A stretch of DNA of 64,000 nucleotides from UBA6902 sp964393845 (lineage in GTDB: Bacteria; Nitrospirota; Thermodesulfovibrionia; UBA6902): NCBI GenBank assembly GCA_964393845.1, contig CAYMUX010000002.1, positions 1-64,000 of the forward strand. The letters are read 5' to 3'. The notes below the pieces were generated by a model. That model was not told the origin of the DNA. It did not search any database and saw only the letters and a program-made list of their open reading frames with translations. A program made the translations under genes and the position numbers. This document shows, one piece after another, positions 44,314-52,373 of this stretch (positions within the stretch are counted from its first letter, which is position 1; every line of letters starts with the position of its first letter).

Positions 44314-45903
44314 CTATTTCGGGAATACTGCTATTCCATAAGGACTCCTGCCGACAGGGATAACTTCCTCTTCCCTCTTTGTCGTTTTGTCAATAATGGA
44401 TATATTATCCGATCCTCTGTTTACCACATAAAGTTTCCTGCCCTCCGGGTCTAATATAAAAGACCTTGGAGAACTCCCGACAGGAATGGTTCCGATGACC
44501 GGGGGCATTATTGTCTTAAGGGAATCAAGCCCCTCGGCAAAGGGTCTGATAATCATTATTTCACCGGGGACCTCTTTAAGAAGATAAATCCTGTCAAAGA
44601 CAGGATCGGAGATCACATCTATAATAGAAAATCCAACATTATTAATGGCGCTGACAGCATTGGATATGTTACCTTTAACAGTTTGCAGGATATCAATAAC
44701 AGAAAGTTTATCGGAGTCATAATTAGCTATATAAACTTTACCTCTCTGATAGTCCATATTAATTGCAACAGGCCTCCATTCTGCGCTAAGCGTTATAACT
44801 TCCGCACTCCTGCCTGTTGCCGTGTTTATTCTCAACACAGAGACATTATTGGAATCCTGATTAACTACATACACATTAAGAAATCTTTCACGATAACTCT
44901 TCAATATATTTATATCATCAAAGCTGAGAAACCTCGTCCCTGTAAGGTCCCCTATCGGAGGGTCAACTGCTATCGCTACAGGACCGCGTCCTACATCTAT
45001 CTTTTCCACTTCCTGATAAGTGGCAGTGTCGACTACAGAAACATTATTGGAACCGTAATTGGCCACAAATAACAGTTCCTTTTCAGAAGATAAGCTTGCA
45101 ATTGCTATCCCTCCCGGTTCCCTGCCGAATCTGATCGGGATCTCATTTTCTATTTTGTGGGTAGTGGGATCTATCACCGAAATGCTGTTGGAAGCTGAAT
45201 TAGCCACATAAATCTTTATCCGCTCCCCCTTCTTTGAAGTTGCCATGCCCTTTGGTTTTTTACCTACCATTACCGTTGCCGCTATTTCACCAGATTGTCT
45301 GTTAATAACAGAAACATTATTTGAATCCTCATTTGTCACATAAATAAGCAATGAACTTAATTCAGGGATTTGGCTTTTGACAGTGAATTCCGGTCTGAAC
45401 ATGTACCCCTCATTAATGGACGCGTCTGCGTTCCAATTTAAAAATAAGGTAGTACTCTGGTTTCTTCCCAGTGAAACATCAATATCTATATCTATCCCCT
45501 TTTGGGGCAGCGCCAATTGTGCCGTTCTCCCTTTATTATTAACTAAAGCCTCTTTTACAACTAACTGAAGTTTTTTATATTTGCCCTCAGACAATATTTT
45601 TTCACCAAGAAGAATCTGACGGCCTTCAATTGTATAAGCATTAATGCTTTGAGGGCGATTCGTAATTTCTATTGACGTTCCGTCATCTGCAATAATATTT
45701 ACTGCCAAGAGCTCAAAGGTGATATCCAGCAAAGCCTTTTCAGGTCCATTCAGATAAATGATAAGCTGAGTCTTAAGTCTACCGGGCATGCCTTCCGTTT
45801 CCTCAGTTGTTACACAGCCTGTAAAAGAACCAAGCAGCAAAAGAGAAAAAACAAGAAGTAGTATTTTTATGTTTTCTTTGTTCATGGTCATTATTAATAA
45901 CAA
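44314..45903 (-). CDS. DUF4382 + YVTN beta-propeller lipoprotein
   Basis: About 523-529 residues; ATG at 45903 or, more likely, 45885 (MNKENIKILLLVFSLLLLGSFTGC), a lipoprotein signal. The N-terminal domain (about 40-170) looks like DUF4382 (QLIIYLNGPEKALLDITFEL, ANILADDG-like strands). A propeller of ~42-residue repeats follows, with strands such as IYVTNEDSNNVSVINRQSGEI, IYVANSASNSISVIDPTTHKI, LFVANYGSNNVSVVDTATYQE and LYVVNRGSDNISIIDKTTKRE, i.e. YVTN units. Such surface propellers often act as binding platforms or stabilise cytochrome complexes. The first ~145 codons were copied into the neighbouring chimeric gene. Confidence 0.85.
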   Translation of the reverse strand: MLLIMTMNKENIKILLLVFSLLLLGSFTGCVTTEETEGMPGRLKTQLIIYLNGPEKALLDITFELLAVNIIADDGTSIEITNRPQSINAYTIEGRQILLGEKILSEGKYKKLQLVVKEALVNNKGRTAQLALPQKGIDIDIDVSLGRNQSTTLFLNWNADASINEGYMFRPEFTVKSQIPELSSLLIYVTNEDSNNVSVINRQSGEIAATVMVGKKPKGMATSKKGERIKIYVANSASNSISVIDPTTHKIENEIPIRFGREPGGIAIASLSSEKELLFVANYGSNNVSVVDTATYQEVEKIDVGRGPVAIAVDPPIGDLTGTRFLSFDDINILKSYRERFLNVYVVNQDSNNVSVLRINTATGRSAEVITLSAEWRPVAINMDYQRGKVYIANYDSDKLSVIDILQTVKGNISNAVSAINNVGFSIIDVISDPVFDRIYLLKEVPGEIMIIRPFAEGLDSLKTIMPPVIGTIPVGSSPRSFILDPEGRKLYVVNRGSDNISIIDKTTKREEEVIPVGRSPYGIAVFPK

Positions 45904-46774
45904 GTTACTACAGTTAAACTACAGACTGTTTACCATGAGTTAAATACCTGTAGTCGCTGATTAAACATATCTGCAACAATAATCCTTCCTTCATTATTAA
46001 CAGCCAAATCAATCGGGTGCTGAAACCAGCCTTCCCCCCAGCCAAGCCCGCCAAATTCAAACATAAACCCGCCGTCTCTATTATAGACAGTAACTGTATG
46101 GCGCATATAATCGATAACAAACATTCTCCCGTTACGATTATCCACCCCCATAGCTCTCGGTCGGCTTAACTTCCCGGAGCTTCCTCCCTTCTCGCCGAAC
46201 TTCATAACGAACTTTCTATCTTGATCATAAACATATATACGTCCCTCTTCCTCGCTGACAAGATATACTCTGCCGTCTTTATCCAGAATCACGTTGGTTA
46301 TGATTGCTTTTTTATCTTTTTCCTCAGGCGATATGATATCAATGAGTCGCCCGCTGCCATCAATATACAGGACTCCGGGATAATAACTTGAAGCCACAAA
46401 AATATTCCCTTTTTTATCAATAGCTAAACGGTAAGGGACAAATGAATCCGGGCCTTTAAAGTCTTTTAAATAGATATCACGCTCCCAGTTCAGGCATGCA
46501 TTGAAAACCGATATTCTGCTTTTTGGATTACTCTCTGTTGGAGACTGTGCTACATAAACATTACCTTTAGCATCTACAGTCAAACCCTGAGGCGTTTCAA
46601 TTCCGTCCCTTTTGCTAAGTGTATACAGGGGGAAAAAATCCGGTGAAAATATAATGATTCTGCTTCCGCCGTCAATTAGATAAAACTCATTCGTGAACGC
46701 GTCTACAAATACAAAACCAGGGAAAAACAGCCTTCCTCCCTCCTCATCAGTATCTATGATTTCCTGAAAGGTAA
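45804..46774. repeat. tandem duplication, copy 1
   Basis: This segment is, by inspection of several lines, identical to 46916-47886 at a constant offset of 1112 bp. It contains the 3' part of an NHL propeller gene and the first ~33 codons of the YVTN lipoprotein gene. Confidence 0.9.
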
Positions 46775-47015
46775 CATAAACATCTTTCTCTATCCCCTTT
46801 TGGGGCAGCGCCAATTGTGCCATTCTCACTTTTTCATTAAGTGAAGTCTTTTCAGGTCCATTTGGATAAATGATAAGCTGAGTCTTAAGTCTATCGGGCA
46901 TGTCTTCCGTTTCCCCAGTTGTTACACAGCCTGTAAAAGAACCAAGCAGCAAAAGAGAAAAAACAAGAAGTAGTATTTTTATGTTTTCTTTGTTCATGGT
47001 CATTATTAATAACAA
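45930..47015 (-). CDS. chimeric lipoprotein: DUF4382 N-terminus fused to an NHL propeller
   Basis: A 361-residue protein. Residues 1-~78 match the start of the YVTN lipoprotein (signal with TGC lipobox, KTQLIIYPNGPEK, MAQLALPQKGIEKDV) but with a 62-codon internal deletion and several substitutions. Residues ~80-361 are identical to the NHL propeller of the next gene (VTFQEIIDTDEEGG to the C-terminal VFNSW). The junction lies between EKDVY and VTFQEII. The protein is thus a lipid-anchored version of a soluble propeller, produced by tandem duplication. NHL proteins are found beside cytochrome genes in metal reducers. Confidence 0.9.
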   Translation of the reverse strand: MLLIMTMNKENIKILLLVFSLLLLGSFTGCVTTGETEDMPDRLKTQLIIYPNGPEKTSLNEKVRMAQLALPQKGIEKDVYVTFQEIIDTDEEGGRLFFPGFVFVDAFTNEFYLIDGGSRIIIFSPDFFPLYTLSKRDGIETPQGLTVDAKGNVYVAQSPTESNPKSRISVFNACLNWERDIYLKDFKGPDSFVPYRLAIDKKGNIFVASSYYPGVLYIDGSGRLIDIISPEEKDKKAIITNVILDKDGRVYLVSEEEGRIYVYDQDRKFVMKFGEKGGSSGKLSRPRAMGVDNRNGRMFVIDYMRHTVTVYNRDGGFMFEFGGLGWGEGWFQHPIDLAVNNEGRIIVADMFNQRLQVFNSW

Positions 47016-47886
47016 GTTACTACAGTTAAACTACAGACTGTTTACCATGAGTTAAATACCTGTAGTCGCTGATTAAACATATCTGCAACAATAATCCTTC
47101 CTTCATTATTAACAGCCAAATCAATCGGGTGCTGAAACCAGCCTTCCCCCCAGCCAAGCCCGCCAAATTCAAACATAAACCCGCCGTCTCTATTATAGAC
47201 AGTAACTGTATGGCGCATATAATCGATAACAAACATTCTCCCGTTACGATTATCCACCCCCATAGCTCTCGGTCGGCTTAACTTCCCGGAGCTTCCTCCC
47301 TTCTCGCCGAACTTCATAACGAACTTTCTATCTTGATCATAAACATATATACGTCCCTCTTCCTCGCTGACAAGATATACTCTGCCGTCTTTATCCAGAA
47401 TCACGTTGGTTATGATTGCTTTTTTATCTTTTTCCTCAGGCGATATGATATCAATGAGTCGCCCGCTGCCATCAATATACAGGACTCCGGGATAATAACT
47501 TGAAGCCACAAAAATATTCCCTTTTTTATCAATAGCTAAACGGTAAGGGACAAATGAATCCGGGCCTTTAAAGTCTTTTAAATAGATATCACGCTCCCAG
47601 TTCAGGCATGCATTGAAAACCGATATTCTGCTTTTTGGATTACTCTCTGTTGGAGACTGTGCTACATAAACATTACCTTTAGCATCTACAGTCAAACCCT
47701 GAGGCGTTTCAATTCCGTCCCTTTTGCTAAGTGTATACAGGGGGAAAAAATCCGGTGAAAATATAATGATTCTGCTTCCGCCGTCAATTAGATAAAACTC
47801 ATTCGTGAACGCGTCTACAAATACAAAACCAGGGAAAAACAGCCTTCCTCCCTCCTCATCAGTATCTATGATTTCCTGAAAGGTAA
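46916..47886. repeat. tandem duplication, copy 2
   Basis: Partner of 45804-46774 (offset 1112 bp). The 141 bp between the two copies (46775-46915) hold the shortened, diverged YVTN-gene N-terminus. Confidence 0.9.
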
Positions 47887-48028
47887 TGACAGTCCCCAGC
47901 GCCTGTGCCTGAAGATGTTGAGGAGTGACACATAAAAGGATTAGAACAGGTAATAAAAGTGAGACAACAGACAGTATAATTTTCACTCTATTTATGCAAA
48001 TACTCCTTTGGAAATTAATCATACTCAT
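47042..48028 (-). CDS. secreted NHL-repeat beta-propeller protein
   Basis: A 328-residue protein with a signal peptide ending near LQAQA (about residue 43). Six NHL-type blades can be followed: NEFYLIDGGSRIIIFSPDFF, GNVYVAQSPTESNPKSRISV, GNIFVASSYYPGVLYIDGSG, GRVYLVSEEEGRIYVYDQDR, GRMFVIDYMRHTVTVYNRDG and GRIIVADMFNQRLQVFNSW. It is probably the ancestral copy: its own signal precedes the propeller, while the downstream copy carries a borrowed lipoprotein signal. It starts the minus-strand cytochrome block. Confidence 0.9.
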   Translation of the reverse strand: MSMINFQRSICINRVKIILSVVSLLLPVLILLCVTPQHLQAQALGTVITFQEIIDTDEEGGRLFFPGFVFVDAFTNEFYLIDGGSRIIIFSPDFFPLYTLSKRDGIETPQGLTVDAKGNVYVAQSPTESNPKSRISVFNACLNWERDIYLKDFKGPDSFVPYRLAIDKKGNIFVASSYYPGVLYIDGSGRLIDIISPEEKDKKAIITNVILDKDGRVYLVSEEEGRIYVYDQDRKFVMKFGEKGGSSGKLSRPRAMGVDNRNGRMFVIDYMRHTVTVYNRDGGFMFEFGGLGWGEGWFQHPIDLAVNNEGRIIVADMFNQRLQVFNSW

Positions 48029-48042
48029 GGTTAGAATTTATA

Positions 48043-48072
48043 ATGATAACAGTAAGTTTCGATGTTATTCAA
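48043..48072 (-). promoter_or_regulatory. possible promoter of the cytochrome/propeller block
   Basis: On the minus strand TTGAAT (48067-48072) and TATCAT (48043-48048) are 18 bp apart and end about 15 bp before the first NHL gene. Each hexamer matches the sigma-70 consensus at four of six positions. Confidence 0.3.
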
Positions 48073-48236
48073 TCTTTTTATAGCCTCATTAAATTATTTC
48101 AGCCGGAATTATTATGAGGGGTACTGAATAATAAGTATTTCTATTGCGTGCAACCGAGAATTTATCTATAGATATAGAAAGATATATTCAGTGTTATTCC
48201 TACAGGCATCAGGCAGTCAAAGAAGACCATAACTTA

Positions 48237-48266
48237 TTGACATGAAATATTTTTTCATGCTATGTT
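48237..48266 (+). promoter_or_regulatory. sigma-70-like promoter with operator-like palindrome, polysaccharide operon
   Basis: TTGACA (48237-48242) and TATGTT (48261-48266) are separated by 18 bp. The spacer region contains ATGAAA-TATTT-TTTCAT (48242-48258), a good candidate operator. It lies just upstream of the decayed regulator and the Wzm/Wzt genes. Confidence 0.5.
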
Positions 48267-48272
48267 TATACC

Positions 48273-48864
48273 ATAAACGATAAATCGGAGCGCACAGACA
48301 GTTATCATCCGCTCCTGTTATTAGACAAGATTGAAAAAAAACAGTAAAGTAACACAAAGATATCCTGGCAAAAAGTGCGGGTTGGCGCTGGGACTTATCA
48401 ATTTATATATAAAAAAACTGATCTCTAAAGGCTATATTACTATCACAAACATTTCCGGAAATTAATATAAATAATTTTTTACACCTAAAGGGTTTGCAGA
48501 AAAGAGCCGTCTGACATACCATCTACTTCAAGACTATACCAGGATTTTCCGTGAGGCGAGAAAAGATTTTAGTAAGTTATTCAGTCAGTTGCTTGAGGAT
48601 GGCACAAAAAAAGTTGTCTTTGCGGGTGTTGATGAAGTAGCTGAAATCGCGTATCTATCTCTCCAGAAAGTAGGGATAGAACTTGTTGATGTACTGGATA
48701 ATGAGAAACTTAAAAAAGGATTTTTTAATTATGTTATCAGGCCATTGGAGGATCTGAAAGCTATAGATTTTGATTGTATTATAATTACCAGTTTTTTTAA
48801 GAAAAAAGATGTTTACTCCAGGCTTCTGGAAATGGGGGTTCCGCCTGAGAAGATTTTTTTTTAG
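48273..48864 (+). pseudogene. decayed winged-helix regulator with Rossmann-like C-terminal domain
   Basis: Joining frames gives LLLLDKIEK, then (after a one-base shift in an A8 run at 48334-48341) KVTQRYPGKKCGLALGLINL, KKLISKGYITITNISGN, two in-frame TAA stops (48463-48465 and 48472-48474), and FFTPKGFAEKSRLTYHLLQD. This is the layout of MarR-like winged-helix regulators of polysaccharide clusters. The C-terminal half (48589-48864, TTG start possible) is intact: VVFAGVDEVAEIAYLSLQKV followed by VLDNEKL is a CoA-binding/Rossmann-like sensor unit. No ATG is seen at the expected start. Either the gene is dead or only the C-terminal half is still made. Confidence 0.75.
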
Positions 48865-48876
48865 GGGGGGATATAA

Positions 48877-49725
48877 TTGAAAAACGAAAAAGTTACTGTT
48901 TATTGTCCGGACAGGTTTCTAAAAATGGGGTTCTTTTCAGTCTGGCAGGACATGTTTCGGAGTTTGTTCAGGAGCAGGGAATTGATATGGAGACTCTTCT
49001 TGAGAGACTTCAGCGCCAAGTACAGACAATCTCTATTCGGTCCATTTTGGGCTATTTTAAACCCTCTGATAACTGTGGGAATCTTTGTCTATCTTAATAA
49101 ATCGGGGGTATTCAATATAGGCTCCACAAACATTCCTTATCCTGCCTTTGCACTAATCGGCCTTACTGTCTGGACATTGTTTTCCACAGGTCTTACGGCG
49201 TGCAGCAACAGTATCATATCAGCCGGTGTTATGGTTACAAAGATAAATTTTCCAAAGTCCAGCCTGGTCATCTCATCAATGGGAGATGCTGTTGTTGATT
49301 TTGCAGTCCGGCTCATACTCACTGCAATAGTATTTCTCATATATAATGTTACGCCTGCATGGACGATTGTTCTCTTACCTCTGGTGGCCCTCCCGGTATT
49401 TCTGCTTACTTTAGGCATAGGGTTCTTCCTTTCCCTTTTAACAGCTATTTCCAGGGACATAGTAAATATAGTCATTCTTCTCACGACATTTCTCCTGTTC
49501 CTGATACCCGTACTCTACCCGGCTCCGGAATCGGGTCTTATTGCTATGGTTAACAGCTGGAACCCGTTAAGCCATCTGATTATTGCCTGCAGGGACATTG
49601 CCCTCATTGGAAAGATTTCAAATCCTGCCGGTTTTTGGATTTCGTCTATTTTCTCCTTAATTGTTTTTCTTTTTTTCTGGAGGGTCTTTCATATTGTGGA
49701 AACAAAGATTGCCGAGAGGGTGTAA
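48877..49725 (+). CDS. ABC-2 type polysaccharide exporter permease (Wzm-like)
   Basis: A 282-residue permease with six predicted membrane helices. The N-terminal LIWRLFLRDFSAKYRQSLFGPFWAILNPL segment (in part) and the later SWNPLSHLIIACRDIAL loop are typical of Wzm/TagG/KpsM exporters. It moves lipid-linked O-antigen or capsule-type glycans across the inner membrane with the next gene. The start is TTG at 48877, preceded by a G-rich stretch. It is 4 bp upstream of the ATPase gene. Confidence 0.93.
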   Translation: MKNEKVTVYCPDRFLKMGFFSVWQDMFRSLFRSRELIWRLFLRDFSAKYRQSLFGPFWAILNPLITVGIFVYLNKSGVFNIGSTNIPYPAFALIGLTVWTLFSTGLTACSNSIISAGVMVTKINFPKSSLVISSMGDAVVDFAVRLILTAIVFLIYNVTPAWTIVLLPLVALPVFLLTLGIGFFLSLLTAISRDIVNIVILLTTFLLFLIPVLYPAPESGLIAMVNSWNPLSHLIIACRDIALIGKISNPAGFWISSIFSLIVFLFFWRVFHIVETKIAERV

Positions 49726-49728
49726 TAA

Positions 49729-50940
49729 ATGGCTGATGATACTTTAATAAAAGTTGAAAATATTTCAAAGAAGTTCTGCAGAGGACTTAAGCACGTAATG
49801 CTTTATGGAATGAAGGATATTGCAAGTAATGTAGTCGGTTTGCGGTCCTGTTCGGAAAAACTCCGTAATGGTGAGTTCTGGGCATTGGATGACGTCTCGT
49901 TTGAAGTTAAAAAAGGGGAAACTATCGGCATTATAGGAGCTAACGGATCAGGGAAAAGCACTCTTCTTAAATTACTGAATGGAATATTTATGCCTGACAG
50001 GGGAAGAATAGAAGTTAAAGGGAGGGTCGGGGCCCTGATTGAAGTTGGCGCAGGATTTCATCCTCTACTTACGGGAAGAGAAAACGTTTATATAAATGGC
50101 GCCATTCTTGGAATGAGTAAAAGGGAGATAGACAGGAAATTCAATGAAATTGTCAATTTTGCCGATATCGGAGACTTTATCGACGCACCAGTCAAGCACT
50201 ATTCGAGCGGCATGCACGTAAGACTCGGTTTTGCTATAGCAGTCCACAGTGAACCTGATATCCTGCTCGTTGATGAAGTCCTTGCTGTTGGAGATATACA
50301 GTTCAGGATGAAATGCATTAATAAGATAAAAGAAATACAGAGTGCAGGGAAAGCAATACTCTATGTAACACATGATATGACAACAGTAAAAAAAATGTGC
50401 AACAGTTGTATATGGCTTAATGAAGGCCATATGATGAAAGCAGGAGAACCCAATGAAGTCGTTGACCACTGTGTCGATTATCTAAGGAGCAGGGAGACCG
50501 GACCGCATAGAGAAATTACATCAATCAGTGACACAATGCATATAATAAAAATATGGACGGAGGATTCCGAGGGCGCTGTGAAGGAAAACTTTCAGTTTGG
50601 AGAAACCGTTGTAGTTTGTGTTCAATACAGGCTTCTGAAAGATATTGATAAATTGATTTTCGGTGTTGCCCTCTTTACGAATGATAATATCTGCATTTCA
50701 GCGTTAAATACAGGACTGGACGGCATAGAGATAAAACCTAAAAGGGGTTTGAATGAGGTGAGAGTGGAATATCCGAGAATTAACCTGCTCGGCGGGAGCT
50801 ATTACGTTGACATTGGTTTTTTTGAGGACAGGGCAGTTGCTCCCTTTGTTTATATGAATAAGGCTTATAAACTTAAAATAAGCAGCCCTTTTGTTGGAGA
50901 GGGGCTTCTTATTATGGACCACAAATGGCAAAACAACTGA
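49729..50940 (+). CDS. polysaccharide exporter ATPase (Wzt-like) with carbohydrate-binding C-domain
   Basis: A 403-residue ABC ATPase. Walker A GANGSGKST (about 69-77), signature YSSGMHVRLGFAIA (about 155-168) and Walker B PDILLVDEVLAVGD are complete. Residues ~250-400 form a Wzt-type C-terminal domain (beta-sandwich, WTEDSEGAVKENFQFGETVVV to FVGEGLLIMDHKW), which in O9a-type systems recognises the glycan end cap, so the substrate is likely a polymer with a defined terminal modification. It pairs with the permease upstream and overlaps the radical SAM gene by 16 bp. Confidence 0.95.
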   Translation: MADDTLIKVENISKKFCRGLKHVMLYGMKDIASNVVGLRSCSEKLRNGEFWALDDVSFEVKKGETIGIIGANGSGKSTLLKLLNGIFMPDRGRIEVKGRVGALIEVGAGFHPLLTGRENVYINGAILGMSKREIDRKFNEIVNFADIGDFIDAPVKHYSSGMHVRLGFAIAVHSEPDILLVDEVLAVGDIQFRMKCINKIKEIQSAGKAILYVTHDMTTVKKMCNSCIWLNEGHMMKAGEPNEVVDHCVDYLRSRETGPHREITSISDTMHIIKIWTEDSEGAVKENFQFGETVVVCVQYRLLKDIDKLIFGVALFTNDNICISALNTGLDGIEIKPKRGLNEVRVEYPRINLLGGSYYVDIGFFEDRAVAPFVYMNKAYKLKISSPFVGEGLLIMDHKWQNN

Positions 50941-52373
50941 AGATAGGACTGATACAGGCATTCAACGAGCTAGATGTTCAGTGGCACAGACCTTTATTTT
51001 TCGGATATCTGAAGGCATATGCAGATAAATATCTTGACAATGGGGTTGATATTCAATTCATAGAAAAGCCGGAGCATTTTGAGGGCTTTGACATTGTCGG
51101 AATCTCATCCACTTCACAGGATTTTTCACGGGCAACTGAACTAGCCCGAACCTTTAAGAAAACCGATAATAAGACAATCATAATTATTGGAGGGCATCAT
51201 ATTACGTATCTTCCCGAGACTCTTACTGAAGAATATGATCTCGGGATTATGGGTGAGGGGGAAGAGACGTTTCTGGAACTCGTCCGTTATTTTTTGGATC
51301 ATGGCCCCAGGTTGAAAAAAGAGGAGCTGAAAAAAATTAAGGGAATTGTATTCCGCGATAATGGACATATTATAATTACTGAAAAAAGGGATTTGATTTC
51401 ACCGCTGGATAAAATACCTTTCCCCTACAGGGCAGAAGACAGCGCCCCTTATATTTTTTCATCGCGGGGATGTCCTTATAAATGTTCTTTCTGCAGCAGC
51501 GCCGCGTTCTGGAAGAAAACGAGATTTTACAGCGCCGAATATGTTGTAAGAGAAGTGGAACATATTCTGGAGCGATATCCGGATATACAGAATATAACTA
51601 TTTGGGACGATATCTTTATTGCTGACAAAGGCCGCTTCAACAAATTCGTAGAGCTTGTAGATGAAAAGGGAATAAACAAGAGAGTCCCTTTTACTTTTAC
51701 AGTCAGGGCAAATCTTGTAGATGACAAATTGTGCGGATTATTAAAGAGGATTAATGTCTCTGCTGTAGGTTTCGGTGCAGAGTCGGGATCAGACAGGATA
51801 CTGAAACTGCTCAATAAAGGCGCTACCGTAGAAATAAACCAGAAGGCCTTAGATACACTCTATAACCATGGAATTCGCGCCGGATGCTCCTTTATTGTAG
51901 GCGCGCCTGGTGAAACTGAAAGCGAGGTCCGAAGCACATATGAATTCGCGATAAAAAACATTCTTGAAGGGAAACTCGGCCCTGACTGTCCTGTGAATAT
52001 AATGATGCCCCTGCCGGGGACGGAATTGTGGGACAACGCATTGAAATCAGGCATCCTTGACATAAGCAGGATGGAGTGGAAACGCCTTTCTGTTTTTGCT
52101 TCCTATCGCCATTCAAAGATAAATAATTTTAAGACATGGGTGGAATACAGGCGTAAGAATAACTCTGTATATCTTGCTGAGGACACACTGCCTCAGGAAC
52201 GGCTGTATGAACTCATGTATTTTTATGAAGGCATTATCAGCGCACTGGAGAAAAACAGGGAATTACAGGAAAAAGAAGGAATGCTTACTTCTGTTCTGCA
52301 GAGCAAAACATGGCAGCTTACAGCTCCCATAAGGCAGGCTATCAGTTTAATCAGAGGAAAATATAATGTTTAA
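50925..52373 (+). CDS. B12-binding radical SAM protein
   Basis: A 482-residue protein with an N-terminal cobalamin-binding-like domain (about 1-125: GHHITYLPETLTEEYDLGIMGEGEETFLEL) and a radical SAM core with CPYKCSFC (about 182-189) after SSRG. Such B12-rSAM enzymes do C-methylation or other C-C chemistry. The extreme C-terminus reads SKTWQLTAPIRQAISLIRGK, a short tail shared with the methyltransferase next door (SWKITAPLRWLYGLFKK) and seen on many glycan-cluster enzymes; it may bring the protein to the membrane or complex. In this location it is expected to modify the exported glycan or its precursor. Confidence 0.88.
   Translation: MAKQLKIGLIQAFNELDVQWHRPLFFGYLKAYADKYLDNGVDIQFIEKPEHFEGFDIVGISSTSQDFSRATELARTFKKTDNKTIIIIGGHHITYLPETLTEEYDLGIMGEGEETFLELVRYFLDHGPRLKKEELKKIKGIVFRDNGHIIITEKRDLISPLDKIPFPYRAEDSAPYIFSSRGCPYKCSFCSSAAFWKKTRFYSAEYVVREVEHILERYPDIQNITIWDDIFIADKGRFNKFVELVDEKGINKRVPFTFTVRANLVDDKLCGLLKRINVSAVGFGAESGSDRILKLLNKGATVEINQKALDTLYNHGIRAGCSFIVGAPGETESEVRSTYEFAIKNILEGKLGPDCPVNIMMPLPGTELWDNALKSGILDISRMEWKRLSVFASYRHSKINNFKTWVEYRRKNNSVYLAEDTLPQERLYELMYFYEGIISALEKNRELQEKEGMLTSVLQSKTWQLTAPIRQAISLIRGKYNV

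Noticed and set aside
45804..47886. Duplication as a plain assembly artefact
   Set aside because: The block between the copies is diverged and has its own deletion, giving a unique junction; still worth confirming with long reads.
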